Translations under genes and position numbers: made by a program
Part shown: piece after piece, positions 1-10,829 of the stretch
Layout: each line of letters starts with the position of its first letter
Position numbering within the stretch: position 1 is the first letter of the stretch
Origin: Benincasa hispida
Lineage: Eukaryota > Streptophyta > Magnoliopsida > Cucurbitales > Cucurbitaceae
DNA length: 64,000 bases
Direction: 5' to 3'
Assembly: GCF_009727055.1 (NCBI RefSeq)
Contig: NC_052350.1
Location: 38,028,514-38,092,513 of the forward strand
Notes under the pieces: model-generated
What the model was told of the DNA's origin: nothing
What the model saw: only the letters and a program-made list of their open reading frames with translations
Databases searched by the model: none

Positions 1-504
1 GCGTCGAGCGGCCAGCGCGCTCATGCATCGAGTGGCTAACCTATCCAGCGTGCCTATACGTTGGTGGCCAACACCATGTGCCCATGCCAAGCACATCGTG
101 CGAGTGAGCCATGCGTCAAGAATGGACGGTCATCCTATGCGTTGGTGATGGTTAGCTCCTTGTGATGGCTAAGTTTAATTGTCATGATCGTGAATTGGCT
201 TGCTATGCGTTGAGTAGAGGCTATGCATTGCTTATGGACTAGGCGTTGAGCAACCAAGAGTTGGATGCATACAAGGATGAAATCATCAGGATAACATCAT
301 CAAAACCATGTGTCTTCTTGGGAGGAAAGCCTTAAGCCTTAAGAATTTGAGGCGGTGGCATCAGATTGGAGGCCCATGCGTTGGCAACTGGGAAGAAGAC
401 ACTTAGCTTGCGATGACCACAACATTGCATTGATGGGATGAGAAGGAGACACTTGGCCATGCAGCCAAATAGGTGGTGTCAACTCCGAAGAAGGTTTGGA
501 CGCT

Positions 505-513
505 TATAAATAG
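505..513 (+). promoter_or_regulatory. TATA box in K 5' LTR
   Basis: TATAAATAG, preceded by a GC-rich U3 and conserved at the matching place in the 3' LTR (8105-8113). It is the likely core promoter of K; the transcript would start about 25-35 bases downstream. Confidence 0.7.
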
Positions 514-620
514 AGCCAAGAGACTTCATATTTTTTATCACAACTCAGAAATATCATAAAAGAGTGGGAGAGTGGAGCAAACCTTGTGTTGGAGCCAAAT
601 CCATGCGTTAGACATATAGG

Positions 621-839
621 ATGCATTGGACAGTGAGGTCTGAGGAGGATGCATCAAATTGGGATGAGGAGTTCTCCCAATTTACTCGTGATATTGGAGT
701 GATTTTAAAGCCACCTAAAATATCTGAAAGTCTAGTTTTCAGGGTAGGGCTTCCGGAAGAAAAGCTCAAAGAAATCGGGCTGGAAACTGAGAAGAAGACA
801 AAAGGGTTAGGCTATCGGATCAGTCTAAGCCAGTCTTGA
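621..839 (+). other. Short open frame in R/U5 of K LTR
   Basis: A 72-codon frame just downstream of the presumed transcription start. The matching stretch of the other LTR (8233-8439) is also open with the same frame and the same stop region, but the matching ATG is ACG there. The two translations share GVILKPP, SLVFRVG and IGLETEKK, yet differ at roughly a quarter of residues, more than a protein under constraint would. I recognise no domain. It is probably leader sequence free of stops by chance or by recent common origin. Confidence 0.25.
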
Positions 840-1314
840 AGAATCTATGATTACGGCCAAACTACAAGGATTTCTAAGCTCATATTTTAGGGTAAGCTTC
901 CTAAAACATTTTAGAATATGTTTGTAGAAGAAAGTATCTCAAAATAAGGTCTAGAACTATGAGTAATTTAAGCTATAAATGGAATATGGATTCTATGGGT
1001 GAAAAGGGAGCCCGAGGTAGAAAATGGAGCTACTAGAGTGAAAAGCTCCTAAGAAATCAAGGTGAGTGGCTAAAACGTTTTGACTAAAAAATTTGTTTAA
1101 ATGTTTGATTACAACGTATTATAGAAAGTATGTTTTAAAGATGAATATTCTTATGCCAACTAGTTTTACAAAGTGATTTCCAAGCAAGCTATGAATTATG
1201 TTTTAAACGCATGCATGTGTGAGAAGTTTGTTAAAAAGCTATTTATATGTGCAGCATGCGTTAGTACCTTTAAAGCCATGTTTTATATGTGTTATACTTT
1301 ACATGCTTTAAAGA

Positions 1315-2034
1315 NNNNNNNNNNNNNNNNNNNNNNNNNNNNNNNNNNNNNNNNNNNNNNNNNNNNNNNNNNNNNNNNNNNNNNNNNNNNNNNNNNNNNN
1401 NNNNNNNNNNNNNNNNNNNNNNNNNNNNNNNNNNNNNNNNNNNNNNNNNNNNNNNNNNNNNNNNNNNNNNNNNNNNNNNNNNNNNNNNNNNNNNNNNNNN
1501 NNNNNNNNNNNNNNNNNNNNNNNNNNNNNNNNNNNNNNNNNNNNNNNNNNNNNNNNNNNNNNNNNNNNNNNNNNNNNNNNNNNNNNNNNNNNNNNNNNNN
1601 NNNNNNNNNNNNNNNNNNNNNNNNNNNNNNNNNNNNNNNNNNNNNNNNNNNNNNNNNNNNNNNNNNNNNNNNNNNNNNNNNNNNNNNNNNNNNNNNNNNN
1701 NNNNNNNNNNNNNNNNNNNNNNNNNNNNNNNNNNNNNNNNNNNNNNNNNNNNNNNNNNNNNNNNNNNNNNNNNNNNNNNNNNNNNNNNNNNNNNNNNNNN
1801 NNNNNNNNNNNNNNNNNNNNNNNNNNNNNNNNNNNNNNNNNNNNNNNNNNNNNNNNNNNNNNNNNNNNNNNNNNNNNNNNNNNNNNNNNNNNNNNNNNNN
1901 NNNNNNNNNNNNNNNNNNNNNNNNNNNNNNNNNNNNNNNNNNNNNNNNNNNNNNNNNNNNNNNNNNNNNNNNNNNNNNNNNNNNNNNNNNNNNNNNNNNN
2001 NNNNNNNNNNNNNNNNNNNNNNNNNNNNNNNNNN
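1315..2034. other. Assembly gap (720 N)
   Basis: A run of N inside the K 5' LTR. The same part of the 3' LTR (8913-9719) is 807 bases, so the gap size is close to, but about 90 bases short of, expectation. All frames crossing it are artefacts. Confidence 0.98.
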
Positions 2035-2108
2035 CAAAGGGTTGATAACTGCTGCAGTCACGCCCTTCTCTAGGCTAAGAGGGTGGTCTGGGGTGGGGTG
2101 TGACAGCT

Positions 2109-2120
2109 TGGTATCAGAGC
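2109..2120 (+). other. Primer-binding site of K (initiator tRNA-Met)
   Basis: TGGTATCAGAGC, three bases after the LTR end, is complementary to the 3' end of plant initiator tRNA-Met and would prime minus-strand cDNA synthesis. Confidence 0.9.
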
Positions 2121-2366
2121 ATAAGTTTCTGGAACAATTGAGGAATTAGTTTATACCAACTTAGTATCAAAGTATAAGTTTATGGGAAGGTTAAAGAGTT
2201 AGCTGATACCAGCTTGGTATCAAAGCAAAGGTATATGTAAACTTGGGAAAGGTTTGAACTAGCTTAGCATTAAAACATAAGGTTTTGGGTGAAAGAGAGA
2301 GTTCATGCATTAGATTAAAGTCCCATAGATAAGTCCCTAACATGTGTACTTAATAATTAGGCAAAG

Positions 2367-3627
2367 ATGCTGAGAAGAAGTGGCAGGCTGAGCAGGCAGA
2401 CTGAGGAGAGGAATGTTGATCCTACCAGCGGAGGTCCTGAAGTTAGACGGGACCCAGATCCGAAGGGGAAAAGAGTTAGAGACTCAGTAGAGCAGCAGGA
2501 AACTTCTGCAATCGAATCTAGTACACCAAGGGTAGATGTAGAACCTCAGATGGAGGATCGAGTGTTTGATAGAATCAGTCAAAGATTGGCGGCGAGTGTA
2601 GGATCAATCCAGAACGATTCAGAAAAGAAATTCGACGTCGAGAGGCTGAAAGCTTTAGGAGCCATGACGTTCGATGGAGCCACAGATCCAGTAAATGCTG
2701 AGATCTGGTTAGACTTAATTGAGAAATGTTTTAAGGTTATGAGATGCCCTGAGGACCGTAAGGTCGAGTTAACGACTTTTTTACTGCAGAAAGGGGCTAG
2801 GAAGTGGTGGAAAGTGATAGAGGCTAGAAAGGGAAGTTCAGAAACTATGACTTGGTATGAGTTCAGACAAGTATTTGAGGATAAATACTACCCTAGTTCT
2901 TTTAAAGAAGCGAAGAGGGAGGAATTCCTTAGGCTAACTCAGGGAATGATGACAGTTACTGAATATGAACAAAAATTTACTGAGTTATCTCAGTATGCCC
3001 TTCCGATCATCGCGGAAGAAAAGGAGAGGTGTAGGAGATTTGAGAATGGCCTAAGAAGAAAGATACGTACACCTGTTACCTCTACAACCAATTGGGTGAA
3101 TTTCACTTAGTTAGTTGAGACCGCTATCCTAGTAGAGCAAAGTGTAGCGAGGGAAGATGTACTCCAGCCTAAGTGAAGAAGCAGTTTAGAATGCTAGAGA
3201 AACAAGAAGAGATTTAGACCCCGTTCTCTAGACAGTTCGGGTATGAAGGGGCTTTGGAGGCATGAGCCAAACAAAGTTCAAGTCGAAAGAGGTCAAGACC
3301 TGTAGCTGGACCGAGTGGTAGATCGGTATCAGGTCACGCTAGCGAGTCAGTAGCTAGTACGGGGAGGAAACCACTTTGTGTAAACTGTGGTAGGCCTCAT
3401 ACAGAAGTATGTTATGGTAATAGGAATGTGTGTTTTCAGTGCGGACAAGCTGGGCATTTCAGGAAAGATTGTCCTCAGCTAGGTCACGGAGCACAAAATG
3501 AGCAAAGAGGAGTTACCCAGACTGTAAACCAACCTAGAATGACCGGAACTAGAGGTGAGAGATCTGGTGTAGCTAAGCAGAAAGGGGTAGTTGGACGACC
3601 CCAACAGCAACAGCAACAGCAGCAGGG
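2367..3627 (+). pseudogene. gag: K gag (capsid/nucleocapsid), broken
   Basis: Structural protein that packages the retrotransposon RNA into cytoplasmic particles. The first frame (2367-3110) starts MLRRSGRLSRQ and holds the Retrotrans_gag core with the landmark WYEFRQVFEDKYYP and an EYEQKFTELSQYA stretch. A stop at 3108-3110 interrupts it; the protein continues past it as LVETAILVEQS. After more stops the nucleocapsid appears in another frame at about 3376-3480 with two zinc knuckles, CVNCGRPHTEVC and CFQCGQAGHFRKDC (CX2CX4HX4C), as is usual in Tekay/Del chromoviruses. A CAA/CAG run near 3600-3626 gives eight to nine glutamines. Frameshifts and stops make it non-functional. Confidence 0.88.
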
Positions 3628-4141
3628 TTCAATATATGCTATGACACACCAGGAAGTGGAAGAGGCTCCAAATGTCGTAACTGGTACGATAACTTTATGT
3701 AACCAAACCGCTTATGCATTATTTGATCCTAGTGCTACGCACTCATTCATATTTAGCATGTGTGCATTACATATAGATAAAGTGCCTGAGCGTATGAATG
3801 AGGATTTGTTTATCTCTACGCCTATAGGAGATACTCTAGTTGTACATGAGTATTACAAGAATTGTGATGTAATTCTTGGAAATCAGAGTTTATGGGTTGA
3901 CTTGATTCCATTAGAATTACTAGAGTTTGATGTTATCTTAGGCATGGATTTCCTAAGTAAAGACTATGCCACTATGGATTTCTTTAGAAGAGAAATAGTA
4001 TTTAGGAAACCAGGTGAAAAAGAGATAACCCTGGTAGGAAGTAAAAGAATACTTCCAGGAAGCTTAATATCAGCAGTAAAGGCTAGGAAATTGTTGAGCA
4101 AAGGATGTAAAGCCTATTTAGCCTATGTAGCAGTTTCATAG
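3628..4141 (+). pseudogene. K aspartic protease, active site lost
   Basis: Would cleave the Gag-Pol precursor. Landmarks are VVTGTITLCNQTAYALFD near the start and DVILGMDFLSKDYATMDF in the second half, as in gypsy proteases. The catalytic triad that normally reads DSGA before THSF reads D-P-S-A here (about 3724-3738), so the catalytic Asp stays but the loop is altered. A stop at 4139-4141 separates it from RT, which continues in the next frame. Confidence 0.87.
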
Positions 4142-5040
4142 GATAAGAAACTAAAACCTGAGGATGTACCTGTGGTACAAGAATTCTTAGATGTATTCTC
4201 CGAAGAATTACCAGGTTTACCACCTGACAGGGAAATAGAGTTTACTATTGAGTTAGTTTGGGGTACAACACCTATATCCCAGGCATCATATAGGATGGTA
4301 CCAACCGAACTAAAGGAGTTAAAAGTTCAGTTACAGGAACTTGTGGATAAGGGATACATTAGACCCAGTGTGTCGCCTTGGGGAGGACCAGTCTTATTTG
4401 TTAAGAAGAAAGACGGTACTCTTAGATTATGCATAGACTATAGACAGTTGAATAAGGTGACCATTAAGAATAAGTACCCATTGCCTCGTATAGATGATTT
4501 CTTCAATCAGTTAAAGGGAGCCACGGTGTTCTCTAAGATAGATTTGAGATCAGGTTATCACCAGTTGAAGGTGAAAGACACAGATGTTCCAAAGACTGCA
4601 TTCAGAACTAGGTATGGACATTTTGAGTTCCTAGTAATGCCGTTTGGATTGACAAATGCTCCTATGGTATTTATGGACTTGATGAATAGGATATTTCATT
4701 CTTATCTGGATCAGTTGTGATAGTGTTCATAGACGATATACTAGTGTATTCTAGTAGTGCAGAGAAGCACAAAGAACATCTGAGGATGGTGTTACAGATT
4801 CTAAGGGAAAAGAAGTTATATGCCAAATTTAGTAAATGCGATTTTTGGTTAAATCAAGTCGTATTCCTTGGGCATATAGTTTCAGCTGACGGAGTTAGCG
4901 TTGATTCCCAAAAGATAGAAGCAATAGCTAATTGGGAACGACCCCTGAATGTAACCGAAGTACGCAGTTTTTTAGGATTAGCAGGTTATTATAGGAGATT
5001 CGTGGAGAGTTTTTCTAAGATAGCTCTTCCATTGACAAAC
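4142..5040 (+). pseudogene. K reverse transcriptase
   Basis: Copies the RNA genome into cDNA. Conserved blocks in order are [80 protein letters not shown], then the catalytic [10 protein letters not shown] and the [11 protein letters not shown] block. The catalytic YxDD-type motif is intact. One T appears to be missing near 4707-4710, so the frame ends YLDQL-stop and the rest restarts at 4717 in another frame. A single-base deletion and stops explain all breaks. The clade is Tekay/Del chromovirus. Confidence 0.92.
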
Positions 5041-5520
5041 CTGACCATAAAAGATGCGAAGTTTGAGTGGTCGCCAGAATGCGAGCATAGTTTTCAGGTA
5101 TTGAAACAGAGGTTAGTGTCAGCACCAGTATTAACTCTACCTACACCAGGTAAAGAGTTTGAGGTCTATTGTGATGCATCTCGACAAGGGTTAGGATGTG
5201 TGCTGATGTAGTAGAGAAAGGTAGTAGCTTATGCTTCTCGACAGTTAAAGAAGCATGAATGTAACTACCTTACACATGATTTGGAGTTAGCGGCAGTTGT
5301 GTTAGCTCTAAAGTTGTGGAGACATTACTTGTTTGGTGAGTGATGTCATATATTTACGGATCATAAAAGTCTAAAGCATATCTTTGATAAGAAGAAACTG
5401 AACTTGAGACAAAGAAGAGGGCTCGAGTGATCAAGGATTATGACTATACCATTGATTATCACCCAGGTAAAGCAAATGTGGTAGCTGATGCTCTATGTCG
5501 AAAAACTAGATCAGCTAAAG
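5041..5520 (+). pseudogene. K RNase H
   Basis: Would degrade RNA in RNA-DNA hybrids during reverse transcription. Catalytic residues visible: D in [12 protein letters not shown] in [12 protein letters not shown] and D in FTDHKSLKHIF. In-frame stops at 5209-5211 (TAG) and 5341-5343 (TGA) and a frameshift near 5400 break it. It directly follows RT, as expected in Ty3/gypsy pol. Confidence 0.87.
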
Positions 5521-5639
5521 CTAATATTAATCCAGTGAAGGATACACTGATTCATGAGTTGTATAATGCTAGGGCAGCATTATCAATTGGTCAAAAATGA
5601 GGGTTACTAGCTTCATTTCAAGTACGTCCTACACTCGTA

Positions 5640-6500
5640 GAAGGTATTCTACGTAAACAGTTAAAGGATTCCGATCTTTAGAAGTTAGCTGAAGAAGTAG
5701 ATAAAGGATTGAGGATGGACTACCAATTAAAAGCTGACAAAGTGCTATTGAAAGAAGGTAGGATATGCATACTTAAGGACTTAGCACTTAAACAAGCTAT
5801 TCTAGAGAAGGCACATAGTTCAAACTATGCTATGCATCAAGACAGTATGAAGATGTACAGAACATTAAAAAGATCATACTGGTGGCCTGTATGAAAAGAG
5901 AAATAGCGGAGTATGTTGACAAGTGCCTAATATATCAACAAGTTAAACCAGAAAGACAAAGGCCAGCAGGATTACTTAATCCACTCCCAGTACCAGAATG
6001 GAAATGGGAGCATATCACGATGGATTTTCTGTTTGGATTACCTAAGTCACCAGCGAGCTATAAGGGTATATGGGTAATTGTGAATAGATTGACAAAAACA
6101 GCTAGGTTTTTACCTGTTAAAGTTACTTATACCCTAGACCAATTAGCTAAGTTTTATGTTGATCGAGTTGTGAGTCAGTTTGGAGCTCCAGTTTCAAGTA
6201 TATCAGATCAAGACTCCAGATTTACATCGAAGTTTTGGCCTAGTTTGAAGAAAGCTATGGGAACCAAGTTATATTTTAATACTGATTTTCATCCACAGAC
6301 GGATGGTCAGTCTGAGCAGACAATTCAGACATTAGAGGACATGCTGAGATCATGTATATTGCAATTTAAGGGCAGTTGGGATACGCATCTGTCGTTAATC
6401 GAATTTGCATATAACAACAGTTATCATTCAGTATCAAAATGGCACTGTATGAGGCCTATACGGTAAGCTATGTAGAACTCCGATATGTTGGAATGAAGTC
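5640..6500 (+). pseudogene. K integrase
   Basis: Would insert the cDNA into the genome. The N-terminal zinc region (5709-5960) has the two histidines (AHSSNYAMH) and one Cys of the HHCC motif; the second Cys of the usual CLTC is Tyr (CLIY). The core follows at 5980-6440, with the first Asp in ITMDFLFGLP, the second in SISDQDSRF and the Glu in GQSEQTIQTLEDMLR. A frame change occurs near 5890 and another after 6440. The DDE triad itself is present. Confidence 0.9.
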
Positions 6501-7057
6501 GGTGAAAGGAAATTACTAGGCCCAGAACTTGTGAAACAGACAGCAGACAGTGTTAAGATTATAAGAGATAATCTTAAGACGGCTCGAGATAGGCAGAAAA
6601 GTTACGCTGATAAGCGAAGAAGAGAATTAGAATTTGAAGTTGGTGATAAAGTATTTTTTAAGTTATCTCCGTGGAAAGGAATACTCAGGTTCGGTAGGAA
6701 AGGGAAATTAAGCCCAAGATATATAAACCCTATGAGATAATAGAATGAGTTGGCCCAATGGTATATCAATTGGATTTACCTTCAGAGTTATCTCGTATTC
6801 ATGAGTTGTTTCATGTGGCAATGCTTAGAAAGTATGTGCCAGATCCTACCCATGTGTTGCCTGAGCAACCGGTACAATTGAAAAAGAATTTGTCTTATGA
6901 AGAGGAACTAGTAGAAATCCTTGACAGAAAGGAATAGGTCTTAAGGAATAAGACAATCCCATTGGTAAAGGTGCTATGGCAAAACCATAATATGGAAGAA
7001 GCAACGTGGGAAGCCGAAGAGCAAATCAGAAACAAGTATCTGTGGTTGTTTAATTGA
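6501..7057 (+). pseudogene. K integrase C-terminus with chromodomain
   Basis: 6531-6740 encodes the DRQKSYADKRRRELEFEVGD segment typical of the integrase C-terminal module. At about 6905-7057 a chromodomain follows: EILDRKE, a TAG stop, VLRNKTIPLVKVLWQNHN, MEEATWEAEEQIRNKYLWLF and a terminal TGA. Chromodomains in this place define chromoviruses and are thought to steer integration to heterochromatin by binding modified histone H3. The aromatic cage cannot be judged safely in this decayed copy. Several frame changes are present. Confidence 0.85.
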
Positions 7058-7092
7058 CGAACATGTAGCGAAATTTCGAGGACGAAAATTTT

Positions 7093-7108
7093 ATAAGGGG
7101 GAGGTAAA
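7093..7108 (+). other. Polypurine tract of K
   Basis: ATAAGGGGGAGGTAAA immediately before the 3' LTR start TGTGAACC; the expected plus-strand primer. Confidence 0.8.
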
Positions 7109-7399
7109 TGTGAACCTCAAATCCCAATTTCTCTACTTGATTGTGTTCCCTATTGAGATTAGTGTGATGAGTAGGTTGATGTGGAATCTAGGGTGAAATG
7201 GTAGAGAAAAGAGTGGAAATTAGAAGAAAAGAGGAAATTTGGAAGGTTAACTTTTGGGGAAATTTTTGGAAATTTGGCTAAGTATAGAATTTTGTGTGTT
7301 AGAGTGGTGTTGATGCGTTGGAAGAGTTGTTGGTGAAGGTATGCGGCTGAAGAAAGAAAAAGAAGATGATGCGTTGGAAGGCACACGGGTGGGCGAGGC

Positions 7400-7735
7400 A
7401 TGCATGGAAAGACAGCCATGCGTCGAGCAGCCCTGCCATGCAGCCAAGTGCGCAGCCCATGCCATGCGCCCATGCGAGCGAGCGAGCGATAGCCAACACA
7501 CGCCGCACGCCCATGTGTCGAAGCAGCATGCCCATGCGCCTAAGCACCCGGACAAGCGTCAAGGCGCCACGTGTAGCACATGTGGCCAAGAACGCCCATG
7601 CGTTGAGTGGCCAGTACGCCCATGCATTGAGCGGCCAACCTATACAGCGCGCCTATGCATTGGTGGCCAACACCATGCGCCCATGCCAAGCAAGCCGTGC
7701 GAGTGAGCCATGCGTCAAGAATGGACGGTCACCCT
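7400..7735 (+). repeat. GC-rich CATGCG word cluster in K U3
   Basis: CATGCG occurs at least seven times, with decayed forms CATGCA and CATGTG between, often as CCCATGCG or CATGCGTTGAG. The stretch is far richer in G+C and CpG than the rest of the window. It lies upstream of the TATA box and is shared, more decayed, with the start of the 5' LTR (1-120). Confidence 0.7.
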
Positions 7736-8104
7736 ATGCATTGGTGATGGTTAGCTCCTTGGGATGGCTAAGTTGAATTGTCATGATAGTGAATTGGCTT
7801 GCTATGCATTGAGTAGATGCTATGCGTTGCTTATGGACTAGGCGTTGAGCAACCAAGAGTTGGACGCATACAAGGATGAAATCATCACGATAACATCATC
7901 AAAACCATGTGTCTTCTTGGGAGGAAAGCCTTAAGCCTTAAGAATTTGAGGTGGTGGCATCAGATTGGAGGCCCATGTGTTGGCAATGTGGGAAGAAGAT
8001 ACTTAGCTTGCGATGACCACAATATTGCGTTGATGGGATGGGAAGGAGACATTTGGCCATGCAGCCAAGTAGGTGGTGTCAACTCCGGAGAAGGTTTGGA
8101 CGCC

Positions 8105-8113
8105 TATAAATAG
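8105..8113 (+). promoter_or_regulatory. TATA box in K 3' LTR
   Basis: TATAAATAG at the place matching 505-513 of the 5' LTR. It could drive readthrough transcription toward the LINE remnant. Confidence 0.65.
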
Positions 8114-8946
8114 AGCCAAGAGACTTCATATTTTTTATCACAACTCAGAAATACCGTAAAAGAGTGGGAGAGTGGAGCAAACCTTGCGTTGGAGCCAAAT
8201 CCATGCGTTAGACATAGAGGACGCATTGGATAGTGAGGTCTGAGGAGGACGCATCAACTTGGGATGAGAAGTTCTCTCAATTTACTGATGCGTTTGGAGT
8301 GATTCTAAAGCCACCTGAAAGCTCTAAAAGTCTAGTTTTTAGGGTAGGGATGCCAAAAGAAACGCTCGAAGGAATCGGGCTGGAAACTGAGAAGAAATCA
8401 AAAGGGTCGGGTTGTCGGATCAGTCTGAGTCATTCTTGAAGATTCTATTATTCCGGCCAAACCACAAAGAGTTCTAAGCTCATATTTTAGGCTAAACTTC
8501 CTGAGACGTTTTAGAACATGTTTGTAGAAGCAAGTATCTCAAAATAAGGTATATAACTATGAGTAATCTAAGATGTATTTTGAATCTGGATTCTATGGGT
8601 GAAAAGGGAGCCCGAGGTAGAAGAGGGAGCTACTAGAGTGAAAAGCACCTAAGCAATCAAGGTGAGTGACTAAAACGTTTTGACTAAAACATTTGCTTAA
8701 ATGTTTGATTACAACGTGTTATAGAAAGTATGTTTTAAAGAAGAATATTCTCATGCCAACTAGTTTTACAAAGTGATTTTCAAGCAAGCTATGAATTATG
8801 TTTTAAACGCATGCATGTGTGAGAAGTTTGTTAAAAAGCTATTTATATGTGTAGCAAGCGTTAGTACCTAAAGCCATGTTTTATATGTGTTATACTTTAC
8901 ATGCTTTAAAGAGAAAGTTATTTATGACTAGTTTTACTTAAAACAT

Positions 8947-9075
8947 GATACTGAAGGACATTTGAGAAGGTATCCGCCCAATTAGATACTGAAGAACATT
9001 TAAGATATTGGTACTGAAGGACGTTTGAGAAGGTACCAAACCAACCAGATACTGAAGGACGTTTGAGAAGGTATC
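8947..9075 (+). repeat. Four-copy 28-bp repeat in K LTR
   Basis: Units start at 8947, 8984, 9010 and 9048 and share ACTGAAGGACGTTTGAGAAG. Units 1 and 4 are flanked by GATAC and GTATC. Unit 3 is flanked by GGTAC and GTACC, so both ends changed together. The matching part of the 5' LTR is in the N gap. Confidence 0.85.
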
Positions 9076-9790
9076 TAAACAGAAGTACCTAAGGTATGAC
9101 GGTACTTAGTGTGGCCACGTGCACATAGGTAGTTAGAGTCAGAGATTGAGCAAAAGGGTTCTCTCTTGACTAGCAGTTGGTGTTGGGATTGTTTTATCCA
9201 CAGTAAGGTTATTCTCAACTGAGAAACAGTTTTACTGTTTTATAACTAAAACAGCTTTATATGCTTTATGCTTAGAAAATGTTTACACTGCAATACAAGT
9301 ATTGTAAAAGCTTATGTTTCAGTTTGAACTCTTTATTGAGATTTTGCATGAGAATCAATTATCTTTCTTAAGTCACTCACTAGGCATAAGCTCACCCCAT
9401 TTTCAAATGTTTTTCTCCCCCACAGGTAGCGGTCAAATCCTCTGAACATAGCTCTGCATCTGCTCTGCCACTAAAGGATAAAGAGATTTGTAACCCGTCT
9501 GTTTAGGTGGTTACTGTTAATATTGTACACATGTTATTGTTGATCATATAGGGACTAGGACTTTTGGGTTTGGGACTTGTAAATCTAGTGTTATAATGAC
9601 TCTAAATATGTTATGTTTCTAAATTAATAAATTATGGGCCTAAAGACATTCCGCTGTATATAAATTATACCTTGGTATCAGAGTTATTCTGTAAAAGTTA
9701 TTAGGCAATAAGTGTCAGCCAAATGGTTGATAACTGCTGCAGTCACGCCCTTCTCTAGGCTAAGAGGGTGGTCTGGGGCGGGGTGTGACA

Positions 9791-10810
9791 ATGGTCTTGT
9801 TTTGTTTGGTGGGATCCTTGGTTGTCGGGGGTTGCAATTTTGGATTTATATGGGTCTATGATGGTTTATGATGCAAGGAGTAGTTTGGAGGCGCGATTGT
9901 CGAAGTTCTTAGATAGTGAGGGAGGTTGGAGGTGGCCTACAGTGTCTTGGGAGTTGCTTGAGATCTGGGGTTTTATTCAGGCAGTGGGGCCTAGGGTGAA
10001 AGGGGAGGATTATTGGGTTTGGGAGTCGGATGCTAGTGGTCAGTTTTCTATTCAGTAGTGCTTGGGAGAGTTTGCGTCCTTGTCATTCTAGGGTGTCTTG
10101 GGCTAGTATTTTGTGGGTGGGGGGTTGTATTTCACGCCACTCCTTCTGTGTGTGGTTAGCTGTGAGGGACAGTTTGGGTGCACGAGATTGGTTGAGGAGC
10201 TGGAGTGTGTTGTCAGATAGGGGGTGTCTTCTGTGTGTGGGAGGTATAAAGTCTCGGGATCATTTATTTTCCGAGTGTGGGTTTTGGAGAGAGGTGTGGT
10301 CTGATGTGTTACGTCAGTTGGGTTTGTCGCATTAGGTGGCTGGTTGAGATGTCGAGTTGAGTTAGTTGAGCTGAATGGGGTCGGGTAAGGGGGTGCATAA
10401 TAAGTTGTTCCGTGTGTTCTAGTGTGCTTCCATCTACTACATCTGGCAGGAGCGTAATTGACAGTTGCATGGAGGTGGACCAAGGTCGGTGTCTGCTTTG
10501 TTTCACCTTATGGTCTCTACAGTTTGTGCTCGTGCTGCTTCCTAGCAGGTTGATCTTCTCGGTCTTATCTAGCGTGTTTACGATTGCTTTTCTTCTTTTT
10601 GAACTTGTTGTTTCTCTGTGTTTTGCTGTTGTCCCTAGTTGTAGGGTTTTGGTCTCTCTTCTCTTGCTTTCTCCCTGGTGTTTGGGAGGTTTTTTACTTT
10701 TATGTTTGGTTATGTTTAGGTTTTATCTTGTTGGCTTTGTTTGCGTTGTGTTTCCCTGTTCAAAATGCTTCTCCTTTGGTAGAAATCGCCACTTTTCTCT
10801 CCGTTAGCAC
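9791..10810 (+). pseudogene. LINE (L1-type) ORF2 3' end
   Basis: Reading from 9792 gives WSCFVWWDPWLSGVAILDL, the segment that follows RT in plant LINE ORF2, then VSWELLEIW and the zf-RVT domain: AWESLRPCHSRVSWASILW, HSFCVWLAVRDSLGARDWL and the zinc motif CLLCVGGIKSRDHLFSEC (C-X2-C-X7-H-X4-C). The tail YYIWQERN, a stop, LHGG and STVCARAAS follows to about 10540. The rest, to about 10810, is T-rich 3' UTR whose open frames encode only hydrophobic shadow peptides. Endonuclease and RT are absent because K inserted here and the 5' part is outside the window. Frame changes near 10050 and several stops show it is dead. No clear poly(A) is visible. Confidence 0.88.
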
Positions 10811-10829
10811 GTCAGGAAGTTGAATAGTC

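Larger units (their letters stand above)
1..2105 (+). mobile_element. 5' LTR (partial) of Ty3/gypsy chromovirus K
   Basis: Aligns base for base with the complete LTR at 7109-9790. Window base 1 matches about base 7600, so roughly 490 bases of this LTR lie outside the window. It ends in GGGGTGTGACA, directly followed by an initiator-Met type primer-binding site. By eye the two LTRs are about 92 percent identical over the first 330 bases, and many differences are C/T or G/A at CpG-like sites, as expected of an old methylated insertion. It drives transcription of the K genome from the TATA box near 505. The middle is an assembly gap. Confidence 0.93.
7109..9790 (+). mobile_element. 3' LTR of chromovirus K (complete, 2682 bp)
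   Basis: Begins TGTGAACCTC after the polypurine tract and ends GGGTGTGACA, and matches the 5' LTR at 1-2105. It includes a GC-rich U3 (about 7400-7735), a TATA box at 8105 and a short tandem repeat at 8947-9075. The overlapping open frames in 7159-7776 on both strands come from low stop density in this GC-rich stretch and are not genes. Flanking base 9791 onward is LINE coding sequence. Confidence 0.93.

Noticed and set aside
2109..2120. tRNA gene fragments at the tRNA-like sites (2109, 38596, 29223, 31990, 61028)
   Set aside because: They are primer-binding sites of 12-20 bases beside LTR ends; no cloverleaf can be drawn.
1173..2149. Three long open frames through the N gap on both strands
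   Set aside because: Over 80 percent of each is N; they are artefacts of the gap.
7159..7776. Five overlapping open frames on both strands, 96-136 codons
   Set aside because: They lie in the GC-rich U3 of K, overlap in all frames, differ in the other LTR copy and show no domain.
10412..10823. Hydrophobic 131- and 79-codon frames resembling a membrane protein
   Set aside because: T-rich 3' end of the LINE; the true frame there gives the LINE ORF2 tail.
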